Below, in pieces: positions 17,202 through 24,972 of a stretch of 64,000 nt of DNA. Position 1 is the first letter of the stretch. Every line of letters begins with the position of its first letter. Position numbers and translations under genes: made by a program. The notes beneath the pieces were generated by a model. That model did no database searches. It was not told the DNA's origin and worked only from the letters and a program-made list of their open reading frames with translations. The stretch is from CAYTBN01 sp964542165. Its GTDB lineage: Bacteria; Myxococcota_A; UBA796; UBA9615; CAYRNR01. Where the stretch lies: positions 99,430 through 163,429 of the forward strand of contig CAZITQ010000001.1 of NCBI GenBank assembly GCA_964542165.1. Direction: 5' to 3'.

Positions 17202-17871
17202 CCAGGTGCTTCCTGTTCTTGAAGAAGTAGTCGAGCATCTCCGAGGCGTTGTGCCCCATCTCGATGACGAGGTTCTCTACGCGGCCGTTGAAGAAGTTGT
17301 AGAGCCACACCGCCGGGATGGCGACGAACAGCCCGAAGGCCGTCACCGCCAGTGCCTCGGCCAGGTTCACGCCCACCGCCTCGAGACTCGAGCCCTCGGT
17401 GGCCATCTTGTTGAACGTCCCGATGATGCCCAGCACCGTGCCCAGCAGCCCCACGAAGGGGGCGGTGGCGCCGATGGTGGCCAGGATCGAGAGCCAGCGC
17501 CGCAGCCCGACCGTCTCCTGATCCACGGTTCGGTCCATGGCCGAGCGGACCGTCGACAGGTCGGAGGTGTCCCCGGCGGTCTCCTGCAGGTCCTTGAAGT
17601 CAAGGACTCCCGTGTTGACGATCCGGGCGAGGTAGGCGTGCTTGAAGCGCTTCTCGCCCGCCAGCGTCGTGACCTGGCCCAGGTTCCGCTGCTTGAGCAG
17701 GGCCGCCACCAGCGCGGCGAAGCGCTTGGACTGCCCCTTGGCCATCTGGTAGGTGATCAGCCGCTCCACGGCCACGGCCAGCATCAGCACGGACATGATC
17801 ATCAGGACAATCACCACGATCTTCGCGGCAATGGTCATCTCGTGCCAGATATCGACGAGAGAGAATTCCAT
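17185..17871 (-). CDS. ExbB/TolQ-family proton channel protein
   Basis: A 228-residue membrane protein with an N-terminal helix, a cytoplasmic loop, and two further helices around ATIGATAPFVGLLGTVLGI and ALAVTAFGLFVAIPAVW, the MotA/TolQ/ExbB signature. It forms the stator that powers the TonB protein encoded 21 bp upstream, together with the two ExbD proteins. Confidence 0.94.
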   Translation of the reverse strand: MEFSLVDIWHEMTIAAKIVVIVLMIMSVLMLAVAVERLITYQMAKGQSKRFAALVAALLKQRNLGQVTTLAGEKRFKHAYLARIVNTGVLDFKDLQETAGDTSDLSTVRSAMDRTVDQETVGLRRWLSILATIGATAPFVGLLGTVLGIIGTFNKMATEGSSLEAVGVNLAEALAVTAFGLFVAIPAVWLYNFFNGRVENLVIEMGHNASEMLDYFFKNRKHLDGSAG

Positions 17872-17892
17872 CGAACGAACCTCCGGGGTTCC

Positions 17893-18627
17893 CTACCCGT
17901 ACAGCGAGAAGCGCAGACGGATCGTCATCCGCACCTTGGTCACAACGTTTCCGGACCGGACCGGCTCGATCCGCCACTTCTCCACGGCCTTGATGGCCTC
18001 CTTGTGGAACAGCTTCGGACCCGCCTTGACCGTGATCTCCTCGGGGCTGCCATCCGTGCCGAAGATCACCTCCAGCACGACCTCCCCCTCGATTCCGTTC
18101 TTCTTGGCCAGCGCGGGGTACGCCGGATCGGGCTTGTCGAGCCACGTCACACTGGACGCGTCCACCGCCAGATCGAGGATCCCGCCACCGGGCGGCTCTC
18201 CACTCCCCACGCCGCCGATGACTCCGCCGACCACGCCACCGATCACGCCGCCCTCGACGCCACCTTCGACGCCCAGATCCGTACCCACCACCTCCTCGGT
18301 GGCCTCCATCTCCTCGGTCTCCGGGAGTTCCTCCACCTCTTCGGGCTGGACGATCTCCTCGGGCTTGACCTCGACCTTCTCGGCCTTGGGCGTGGTGCTC
18401 TTCTTGGAACTCGGCGGCGGAGGGGGGGGTGGCGGCGGAGGGGGTGGAGCCGGCGTGTGGGTGAAGAAGGTCACCTCCACCTCGACCGGCTCGTCGTCGA
18501 CCAGCTTGTCACGCGCGGCCAGGTAGACGATCAGCGAGATCAGCAACACGTGGAACACGACAGAGACGATCACCCCGAAGGGGTTGCGCCGCTTCTGCCG
18601 GACCCGCTGGGTTGTGGCCTCGAACAA
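17893..18627 (-). CDS. TonB-family energy transducer
   Basis: A 244-residue protein with one N-terminal membrane helix (about 18-40), a periplasmic proline run (12 consecutive Pro), an acidic Glu/Val-rich stretch and a Gly/Val repeat (GGVEGGVIGGVVGGVIGG). The C-terminal TonB domain (about 155-244) begins PDPAYPALAKKNGIEGEVVL and ends in a WRIEP...LRFSLYG beta strand. It energises outer-membrane TonB-dependent receptors. The start codon is TTG at 18627 preceded by GAGG elements. It heads a six-gene operon ending at wecB. Confidence 0.93.
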   Translation of the reverse strand: MFEATTQRVRQKRRNPFGVIVSVVFHVLLISLIVYLAARDKLVDDEPVEVEVTFFTHTPAPPPPPPPPPPPPSSKKSTTPKAEKVEVKPEEIVQPEEVEELPETEEMEATEEVVGTDLGVEGGVEGGVIGGVVGGVIGGVGSGEPPGGGILDLAVDASSVTWLDKPDPAYPALAKKNGIEGEVVLEVIFGTDGSPEEITVKAGPKLFHKEAIKAVEKWRIEPVRSGNVVTKVRMTIRLRFSLYG

Positions 18628-18699
18628 GGAGGTCGACCTCGCCTCTCTACCGCTTCTCAGACACGCCCGGTCGCCCGGGGTTCCAACAAACCTGCGTTG

Positions 18700-18722
18700 G
18701 TCCGGACCCGGGGGGACCGGAC
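18700..18722. promoter_or_regulatory. GC-rich inverted repeat in the tonB leader
   Basis: GTCCGG (18700-18705) and CCGGAC (18717-18722) flank a G/C-rich loop. It would lie just downstream of the candidate promoter, in the 5' leader of the tonB mRNA. There is no T-run, so an intrinsic terminator is not supported; an operator or leader hairpin is possible. Confidence 0.35.
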
Positions 18723-18723
18723 C

Positions 18724-18753
18724 TGTCTAGCACCGCTCCGCGGGCCCTGTCAA
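18724..18753 (-). promoter_or_regulatory. candidate sigma70-type promoter for the tonB-exbBD-pilZ-wecB operon
   Basis: On the minus strand TTGACA (18753-18748) is followed after 18 bases by TAGACA (18729-18724), with a TGC extended -10 element directly before it. It lies about 97 bases upstream of the TonB start codon. Confidence 0.55.
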
Positions 18754-18784
18754 AAACGCGCGGACGCGCCCGCTAGCCGCCGTT

Positions 18785-20848
18785 TCAACGCACCAGCCGG
18801 ATGCCCTGAATCCGCTTGACCACGAAGGAAGTGTCCGCGTTCTCCCGGTGGTCGAAGGCCGTGAACGACGACACCCCGCCGTTGCCCTTCACGCTCCGGG
18901 GGCTGACCCGGCTGAGCACCAGGTTCCCGCCCTCCCCGGACTGGCGGTACAGGATCTCGATGTCGTGGCTGCGATTGATCGCCGCCCGTACCAGGTCCAG
19001 GGTCTTGGCCGGGGAGAGCTTCAGCAGATCGCCGCTCCCCGCCGCACCGGGCTTGCGCCCCAGGTCGTGGCCGAGGCCCGCGATGGGACGGCCGTCACCG
19101 TTGAGTGCCGTGAACATCTCCAGCGAGTCGTCGGAGGTGATCTGACGGGCATCGATGGGTTGGAGCACCACCATCTTGCGGGCGGGAAAGTCCACCGGGG
19201 AGAGGTCCAGCGCCGCGAATCCACCCTCGTCCGCCCGCCGGACCACCGACGCCTTCGCCCGCTCCAGGCGGGTGCCGGAGGCCCCGGGCTGCTGGTACCG
19301 ACGGACCCACGGAGCCGCGTGCAGCCCCTCGGCGGTGAGCCGCTCCACCAGCGCCTCCCGGGCCTCGGGGGCCATGGCCACGACCCCGGGCGCCATGCGC
19401 CGGTAGCCGGGGGCCACCTCCCTCAACGCGGCCAGCAGGACCTCCTCCCGCTCGGGGCGGATGGTCACCACCACGGCCTCGTGGAACTCCACCTCGCCGT
19501 AGCCCCCCATCCACTCGTCCACCGTGCTGTCCACGTTCTGGGGAACGCCGTGGGCTGCGCCGTCCCGCAGGAATCGCAGCAGCTCCGACCGCCGCCAGCC
19601 GCTGTCCATGGCCGTCCGCACCCGCTCACCGGTGAGCAGATACCCGTTGACGCGGTCACAGGACTGGAACTCGCACATCTGGCCCAGCCCCCGCAGCGTC
19701 TTCAGGGGCAATCCCACCGGTGCCAGCACCTCGAAGTTGGGCTGCAGGTGGAAGGGAAATCCCGACTCGTCCGCGGGCTCCCCGAGGGGCGCTCCCTCGA
19801 GGAACTGCCGACCGGACGCGCTCAGGCGCAGCAGGGGCCCCTCGCTGCCCAGCCCGCGCTCCACGAGGCCGGCGATCTGGAGGAACTCGAGGGGCGGCGA
19901 CGGGTTGTAGAACCCGCTGGGGGGCAGATAGTAGGTCTTGTGGACGAAGCGAGTCTGGAACACGGCCCCCATGTACCGCCGTCGGTAGAGGGTGATCAGG
20001 GCATCCCGCGTGGTCCAGCGCTCCGGCTCGACCGCCGCCAGCGCCTCCAGCACCCAGGCGAGCATCGGTTCGGTCTGGGTGAAGGCCTCCAGGAAGAGAT
20101 CCCGACGCTCGATGGGGGACAGGGCGTGCCACTCGGAGAGGTTCTCCTCGTCCGGGACCAGGTGTCCTTCCTGCTTCCTGACGAGCCCGAGCAGCTTGGC
20201 CAGCGACCGGTGCCACTCCAGCACCATCTCGGCGTCCGCCCGGCCCCACAGGTTGCCGAAGAACGCCGTGATCTCTTCGACGTTCTTCTTGAACACCTCC
20301 CCCTTCTGGGTCACGCGCACCGGGTGCTGGGAGAGGTAGGTCAACAGGCTCACCAGGCTGTGGCCCACCGGGAAGTTGAAGTTGGTGTCCTTGCTGAGGC
20401 GGACGTCCTTCTCTTCGGTGACCGGCAGGCCCAGACGCTTGGTGAAGTGGGCCGCGAGCACCTTCAGCAGGGGCTGGGGCAGCACGTAGAACAGGGGCGG
20501 CGCCTGGTGGCTGTTACCGAAGACCAGGAGCTTGCGGCCCAGCTCGTGCAAGACCACGGCCCAGGCGTCCTCGCTCCGGCCGTGGGCGAGCACCAGCTCC
20601 TGCAGCAACCAGGTCCCTCCGGCGATGCCGCCGGTCTGGACCAGCGCGATCAGCGCCCGGTGGTGGGGGGCCTGTAGCTGCTTGAGCACCGCGCGCACGC
20701 GGCGCTTGTCGTCGAAGGCCTCCGCCAGGGCGTCGGCGATGTCGTCTGCGCTCTGCAGCGCGGGATCGTCGTCCAGGTACTTGCGGCGGTAGGACAGCAG
20801 CACCTCGTGGGTACAGGCGAGGAAGTACTGCTGTAGCTCGCTACCCAC
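18785..20848 (-). CDS. helicase-associated (Helicase_C_3-type) partner of XPB
   Basis: The protein of about 687 residues is mostly alpha-helical and lacks Walker motifs. It resembles the helicase-associated proteins encoded beside XPB in actinobacteria (such as M. tuberculosis Rv0862c, by recollection). Its end (INRSHDIEILYRQSGEGG through DTSFVVKRIQGIRLV) looks like a WYL-type ligand-sensing fold. I chose GTG 20848, with GAGG a few bases upstream and 7 bp after the XPB stop; GTG 20896, inside the helicase gene, would add 16 residues. Pairing with XPB suggests DNA repair or transcription-coupled remodelling. Confidence 0.75.
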   Translation of the reverse strand: MGSELQQYFLACTHEVLLSYRRKYLDDDPALQSADDIADALAEAFDDKRRVRAVLKQLQAPHHRALIALVQTGGIAGGTWLLQELVLAHGRSEDAWAVVLHELGRKLLVFGNSHQAPPLFYVLPQPLLKVLAAHFTKRLGLPVTEEKDVRLSKDTNFNFPVGHSLVSLLTYLSQHPVRVTQKGEVFKKNVEEITAFFGNLWGRADAEMVLEWHRSLAKLLGLVRKQEGHLVPDEENLSEWHALSPIERRDLFLEAFTQTEPMLAWVLEALAAVEPERWTTRDALITLYRRRYMGAVFQTRFVHKTYYLPPSGFYNPSPPLEFLQIAGLVERGLGSEGPLLRLSASGRQFLEGAPLGEPADESGFPFHLQPNFEVLAPVGLPLKTLRGLGQMCEFQSCDRVNGYLLTGERVRTAMDSGWRRSELLRFLRDGAAHGVPQNVDSTVDEWMGGYGEVEFHEAVVVTIRPEREEVLLAALREVAPGYRRMAPGVVAMAPEAREALVERLTAEGLHAAPWVRRYQQPGASGTRLERAKASVVRRADEGGFAALDLSPVDFPARKMVVLQPIDARQITSDDSLEMFTALNGDGRPIAGLGHDLGRKPGAAGSGDLLKLSPAKTLDLVRAAINRSHDIEILYRQSGEGGNLVLSRVSPRSVKGNGGVSSFTAFDHRENADTSFVVKRIQGIRLVR

Positions 20849-20855
20849 CGCGGCC

Positions 20856-22571
20856 TCACATGGAGATCGAGGCCAGGTCGATGGCGTGGATGCCACCGGC
20901 CTCCTCGTCCCACTCCTCGATCATGTAGCTGTAGCCCTGCTCGGTGAGGAACAGCTGACGCTTGTGGGCGAAGTGCTGCTCGCGGGTGGCCCGAGTGACC
21001 ACCGAGTAGAAGCTCGCGAAGGCGTCCTTGGGGCGCAGGATCCGCCCCAGCCGCTGGGCCTCCTCCTGGCGGCTGCCGAAGGTCCCCGACACCTGGATCG
21101 CCACGTTGGCGTCGGGCAGGTCGATGCTGAAGTTGGCCACCTTGCTGACGACCAGCACGTTGATGTCGCCGTCGCGGAACTTGTCGTAGAGCTCCTCGCG
21201 GACCGCGTTGGGGGTCTTGCCGGTGATCAGCGGGACCTTGAGTCGCTTGGCGATGGTCTTCAGCTGGTCCAGGTACATCCCGATGACCAGGATGTGCTCG
21301 CCCTCGTGGCGCCGCACCAGCTCCTTGACCACATCGAACTTGGCCGGGTTCTCCGCTGCGATCCGTACCTTGTTCCGCTCGCTCGCGGACGTGTAGAGCA
21401 TGATCTTGTTGGTGGCCAGCTCCACCCGCACCTCGACACAGCGGGCCTGGGCGATGAAGCCCTTGCCCTCCAGCTCCTTCCACGGCACGTCGTAGCGCTT
21501 GGGTCCGATGAGGCTGAACACGTCGCCTTCGCGCCCATCCTCACGGACCAGCGTGGCGGTCAGGCCGAGTCGCCTACGGGCCTGGATGTCCGCGGTGATC
21601 CGGAACACGGGCGCGGGCAACAGGTGGACCTCATCGTAGATGATCAGGCCCCAGTCCCCGGCCTTGAACAGCCCGAGGTGGGCGAAGGTCTCCACGCCGG
21701 GCCGCCGATGGGTGAGGATCTGATAGGTGGTGATGGTCACCGGGCGGATCTGCTTGACCTCGCCCGAGTACTCACCGACGTCGTCCTCGGTCAGGTTGGT
21801 CTTGTCCACCAGCTCCCGGATCCACTGGCGTACAGCGGCTATGCCGGTGCACAGGATCAGGGTGTGGCAGCGGGTCTCGGCCATGGTGCCCATGGCCACG
21901 ATCGTCTTGCCCGCGCCGCAGGGCAGGACAACCACACCGTGCCCGCCATCGGCGCCGCCGCTGCGGTAGAAGACGTCGGTGGCCTCGCGCTGGTAGGCCC
22001 GCAGGTCGAACAGCTCCCCTTCCCCGGTCCGCGGCGCCAGCCGTACGTCCAGGGGTGCCCCGTCCACGAAGCCCGCCCGGTCCGCCACCGGGTAGTGCAT
22101 CTTCAACAGCGCCTGCTTGACCACCCCCCGGTTGCCCAGGGGCACCCGGAAGACACCCTCGCGCACCGCACCGGAGGTGAGCTTGGTGACCGCCTTGTTG
22201 TGGGCGATCTCCCGGGCCACGAAGGGATCCGCGGTCTCCAGCAGCACGTGTTCGTCGTCCCCGGGTAGCAGGCGGACCTTGCCGAATCGGCCCAGGTTCT
22301 CCTCGATGTCGACCATGATGTGGGCCGGCACGTCGTACTTGGAGAACCCCTCCAGGGTTTGACGGATGTCGGCCTGGGTCAGCCCCGCCGCCGCCGCGTT
22401 CCAGATGCTCAGGGGGGTGACCCGGTAGGTGTGGATGTGCTCGGGCGACTTCTCCAGCTCGGCGAACCGGCTGAGCTGGTCACGGGCGGCCTCGTGGAGG
22501 GGATTGTGCACCTCCAGCAGGACGGTGCCATCGCCCTGGACGATCAGAGGGTTGCCCGGATTGAACTGCAT
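20856..22571 (-). CDS. XPB/ERCC3-type superfamily 2 DNA helicase
   Basis: A 571-residue helicase with Walker A LPCGAGKT (216-223), DEVH box (313-316) in IIYDEVHLLP, TAT motif (338-340) and the XPB-specific RED motif (343-345, LVREDGR). The C-terminal RecA lobe carries GRILRPK. The N-terminal 185 residues form the UvsW/XPB-type DNA-recognition region. XPB is a 3'-to-5' ATP-dependent helicase; bacterial versions are scattered and their role (repair versus transcription) is poorly defined. It is the first gene of a two-gene operon with its helicase-associated partner and has its own strong promoter. Confidence 0.93.
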   Translation of the reverse strand: MQFNPGNPLIVQGDGTVLLEVHNPLHEAARDQLSRFAELEKSPEHIHTYRVTPLSIWNAAAAGLTQADIRQTLEGFSKYDVPAHIMVDIEENLGRFGKVRLLPGDDEHVLLETADPFVAREIAHNKAVTKLTSGAVREGVFRVPLGNRGVVKQALLKMHYPVADRAGFVDGAPLDVRLAPRTGEGELFDLRAYQREATDVFYRSGGADGGHGVVVLPCGAGKTIVAMGTMAETRCHTLILCTGIAAVRQWIRELVDKTNLTEDDVGEYSGEVKQIRPVTITTYQILTHRRPGVETFAHLGLFKAGDWGLIIYDEVHLLPAPVFRITADIQARRRLGLTATLVREDGREGDVFSLIGPKRYDVPWKELEGKGFIAQARCVEVRVELATNKIMLYTSASERNKVRIAAENPAKFDVVKELVRRHEGEHILVIGMYLDQLKTIAKRLKVPLITGKTPNAVREELYDKFRDGDINVLVVSKVANFSIDLPDANVAIQVSGTFGSRQEEAQRLGRILRPKDAFASFYSVVTRATREQHFAHKRQLFLTEQGYSYMIEEWDEEAGGIHAIDLASISM

Positions 22572-22660
22572 CGCTGCCCGCCCTCGACACTCGGAGCCCT
22601 GGTTGTCTTCCCAGGGCGTACGACCCCCCTGTACAACGGGTGGCCGGACTTTTAGTCACC

Positions 22661-22708
22661 GGATAGCGCCGATACTCGATCGGAGTTCCCCCTCCGGAAC
22701 CGCTATCC
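22661..22708. promoter_or_regulatory. inverted repeat in the XPB operon leader
   Basis: GGATAGCG (22661-22668) pairs perfectly with CGCTATCC (22701-22708). Inside, GTTCC (22685-22689) pairs with GGAAC (22696-22700). It begins a few bases downstream of the predicted XPB transcription start, so it could be an operator or an mRNA leader hairpin. It could also end transcription from the upstream lipoprotein gene, but there is no T-run. Confidence 0.5.
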
Positions 22709-22721
22709 CTGGAGTAGCGTG

Positions 22722-22750
22722 ATGATAAGAGCCCGTATAGGGTCGGTCAA
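22722..22750 (-). promoter_or_regulatory. strong sigma70-type promoter for the XPB helicase operon
   Basis: On the minus strand TTGACC (22750-22745) and TATCAT (22727-22722) are separated by exactly 17 bp, each matching consensus at five of six positions. This is the best consensus promoter in the window. Transcription should start near 22715, about 145 bases before the XPB ATG. Confidence 0.65.
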
Positions 22751-22818
22751 GGGGAAAGGAAGTCGGCTCTCGCTTCGGGATGGATGCCGGAAAAGGGCCG
22801 TGAGATCCCCTACTTGCC

Positions 22819-23820
22819 TCAATCGTTGCTGCCGGGAGCCATGCCTGGGTAGGGCGGCGGCTGCTCGCCGCCGGGGATCTCGGTTGCGCCGACGGCCTCC
22901 AGCTCCTTGGCCGCCTCCTCGGACCGGCGGAGATAGTCCTCGAACTCCTCCTCGGTCATGTCGTCCATCTTCTCCAGGAACTTCTCGGTACGTTCGATGT
23001 ACTCCTCGTCCGAGAAGGTGGACTGGCGGGCCAGCTCCGCGTCCTTCACCTCGACCTTCACCTGGGTCGCGGCCTTGGAGCCACCCAGGCGGGCGCTGAA
23101 GCTCATCTGCCCCTCGCCACCGGCGGGATCGGTGGCGTAGATGGTCATCGAGTAGTCGCCCTCGCGGAACGTCGTGCCGACATCGACGCTCATGACGCCG
23201 GAGCGCTTGTCGATGCTCACCCCCGGCGGAGCCCCTTCCACCCGCCAGGTCAGCCGATCACCGTCCGGGTCCTTGGCCTGGAACGCCAGTCCATCCAGCT
23301 TCGGTTGCATGCCCAGGCTGTTGACGATCTGCGGGGTCGAGTTGGACACCTGGATGCCGTCCAGACGGAAGGTGTCGCTGCGCTTGTTGATGTCGATTGC
23401 GGTCACCTCGACGCTGACCAGGTCGTCCCGGGTGAAGCTCCCCTTGGCCAGGGTGTCGCTGCGTCGTCCGTGGAGTTCTTCACCGTTGACGAACCAGCGG
23501 TAGTCCAGCCGCGGCGTGGCACCCGCGGGGTTGTCTACCCGGGGATCGCAGCGCAGGGTCTTGCTCGCCACCGGCGGGTCCGGGTGCAGCCAGATCTCGT
23601 AGATGTACGGGCCGTCCTCGGGCTTGCGCTCCTTGGGCGCGTCCGAGTCCTCCCCCTCCGCCGCTCCGTCCCCGAACAGACCGGTGTCCGACGAGCCGAA
23701 CCCGGGCGACCGGCTGGCCTGGTCATCGGGCATCGACGGCGTCGGCGTGTACCCCCCACCACACCCGGACACGAGCAGGGCCAGGGCGAGGAGGGAGAGG
23801 GCGTGCACGTGGATCTTCAT
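22819..23820 (-). CDS. lipoprotein with Ig/cadherin-like putative domain
   Basis: The 333-residue product begins with a signal peptide and lipobox LVSGC (Cys about 20), followed by a Pro/Ser/Asp-rich linker. Residues about 75-250 contain two beta-rich repeats with RWFVNGEEL and the sequence AKDPDGDRLTWRVEGAPPG, typical of bacterial Ig-like/He_PIG domains. The tail (about 255-333) is a charged helix with DDMTEEEFEDYLRRSEE. It is probably an outer-membrane-anchored structural or binding protein; the partner is unknown. Confidence 0.78.
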   Translation of the reverse strand: MKIHVHALSLLALALLVSGCGGGYTPTPSMPDDQASRSPGFGSSDTGLFGDGAAEGEDSDAPKERKPEDGPYIYEIWLHPDPPVASKTLRCDPRVDNPAGATPRLDYRWFVNGEELHGRRSDTLAKGSFTRDDLVSVEVTAIDINKRSDTFRLDGIQVSNSTPQIVNSLGMQPKLDGLAFQAKDPDGDRLTWRVEGAPPGVSIDKRSGVMSVDVGTTFREGDYSMTIYATDPAGGEGQMSFSARLGGSKAATQVKVEVKDAELARQSTFSDEEYIERTEKFLEKMDDMTEEEFEDYLRRSEEAAKELEAVGATEIPGGEQPPPYPGMAPGSND

Positions 23821-23918
23821 CGCATCACCTCATCGGCCCGCGACGCGGGCGCTCGGGATACAGTCTACACGATGACCCGCGAACACCCCGGGTTCTGCCC
23901 TCGGATCGGGCGGGGGGT

Positions 23919-24965
23919 TCAGTGCAACGTCGGCGGGCTCCCGCCCCGTTCGTCGTCGTCGCCCCGCCACAGGGGCGGCCCGTCCGAATCGGGCGGCCAC
24001 TGGGACTGGCGCCGCTCGTCGCGTTCGCGCTCCTCCTCGCCCATCTGGGCCAGCTTGCGCTTCTTGATCCGCCGCTTGCGGGCCCAGCCGATGACCACCA
24101 GCACCGCAGCCACGCTCCACGCCGAGCCCGACCCCCCCAGCACGGGCAGCCAGCCGTAGCGACGGCTGAGGCGGCCGGCCCAGGCGGCCTCCAGCTCCTC
24201 CATGGGCACTCCGGTGGCCGTCAGGAGGGCCGCGTCGACGTCCCGACCGGCGGCGATCTCCCGGATGATGTCGGCCACCGCCTGGTCGCCGAAGCGGTGG
24301 CGGATGTAGAGCACGAAGTCCCGACTCTCGGCGTAGGCGACCCGCGCGCTCACCGGATCGGAGGGGAAGCTCCGCGTCAGCCTCGACAGGGGGATCAGGC
24401 CCCCGCCCACCGCCGCCCGCGTGAGGATGGTGTGGGTCTGGAGGCTGAACTCCCCCGCCGCCACCTGGGCCAGGCCCTCGTCGAGCCAGCGGGGGGGCTC
24501 GGTCTCCCCGAAGGTCCAGTGCAACACCACGTGGGCCAGTTCGTGGGCGAAGACATGTCGCGGGGTCTTCTCCCCCCGGGTCCGCAACAGCACGAAGATC
24601 AGCCCCCGATCGGGGTAGGCCGTTCCCGCAGCCCAGGTCGGCGGGTCGCCAGGCTGGATGGCCGCGAAGCTCTTGCGGGTCTCCGCGAGGTAGGCGTCCA
24701 CGTGGTCCTCGGGAGTCTCCAGTCCGGTCAGCGTCAGCAGCTCGGCCATGACCCGGTCCGCGTCGGCCGCGATGGCCCGGCCGGCACCCGCCGAGCCCTC
24801 GGGCACGTGCACGGTCACGTGCTCTGTCTCGATGCGCTCCCAGTCGGTGGGCAGCTCCCCGGCTCGGGCCACTGCGGTGGGCCACACCAGTAGCACGACC
24901 AGCAGCAGCACCCATCCGGGGGAGGGGGGACGCGGAGGCTGGGGGAATCGGACGATCACCCACAA
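23919..24965 (-). CDS. membrane-anchored MA-type (gluzincin) metallopeptidase
   Basis: This 348-residue protein has a signal-like N-terminal hydrophobic segment and a zinc site HELAH (HVFAHELAHVVLHW) followed by WLDEGLA, where the Glu is the third ligand, as in peptidase family MA/DUF2268-like proteins. A second membrane helix near residue 280 is followed by a basic RKRRIKKRK stretch and a hydrophilic cytoplasmic tail. The catalytic domain should therefore face the periplasm. The start appears to be TTG 24965, with GTG 24959 as an alternative; neither has a good Shine-Dalgarno. It begins 7 bp after the GspE/PilB stop and is probably co-transcribed with it. Confidence 0.8.
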   Translation of the reverse strand: MWVIVRFPQPPRPPSPGWVLLLVVLLVWPTAVARAGELPTDWERIETEHVTVHVPEGSAGAGRAIAADADRVMAELLTLTGLETPEDHVDAYLAETRKSFAAIQPGDPPTWAAGTAYPDRGLIFVLLRTRGEKTPRHVFAHELAHVVLHWTFGETEPPRWLDEGLAQVAAGEFSLQTHTILTRAAVGGGLIPLSRLTRSFPSDPVSARVAYAESRDFVLYIRHRFGDQAVADIIREIAAGRDVDAALLTATGVPMEELEAAWAGRLSRRYGWLPVLGGSGSAWSVAAVLVVIGWARKRRIKKRKLAQMGEEERERDERRQSQWPPDSDGPPLWRGDDDERGGSPPTLH

Positions 24966-24972
24966 GGGGTAA

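Noticed and set aside
18700..18722. An intrinsic terminator after the helicase-associated gene
   Set aside because: A GC stem is present but no T-run follows on either strand, and it falls downstream of a promoter for tonB rather than at the end of a transcript.
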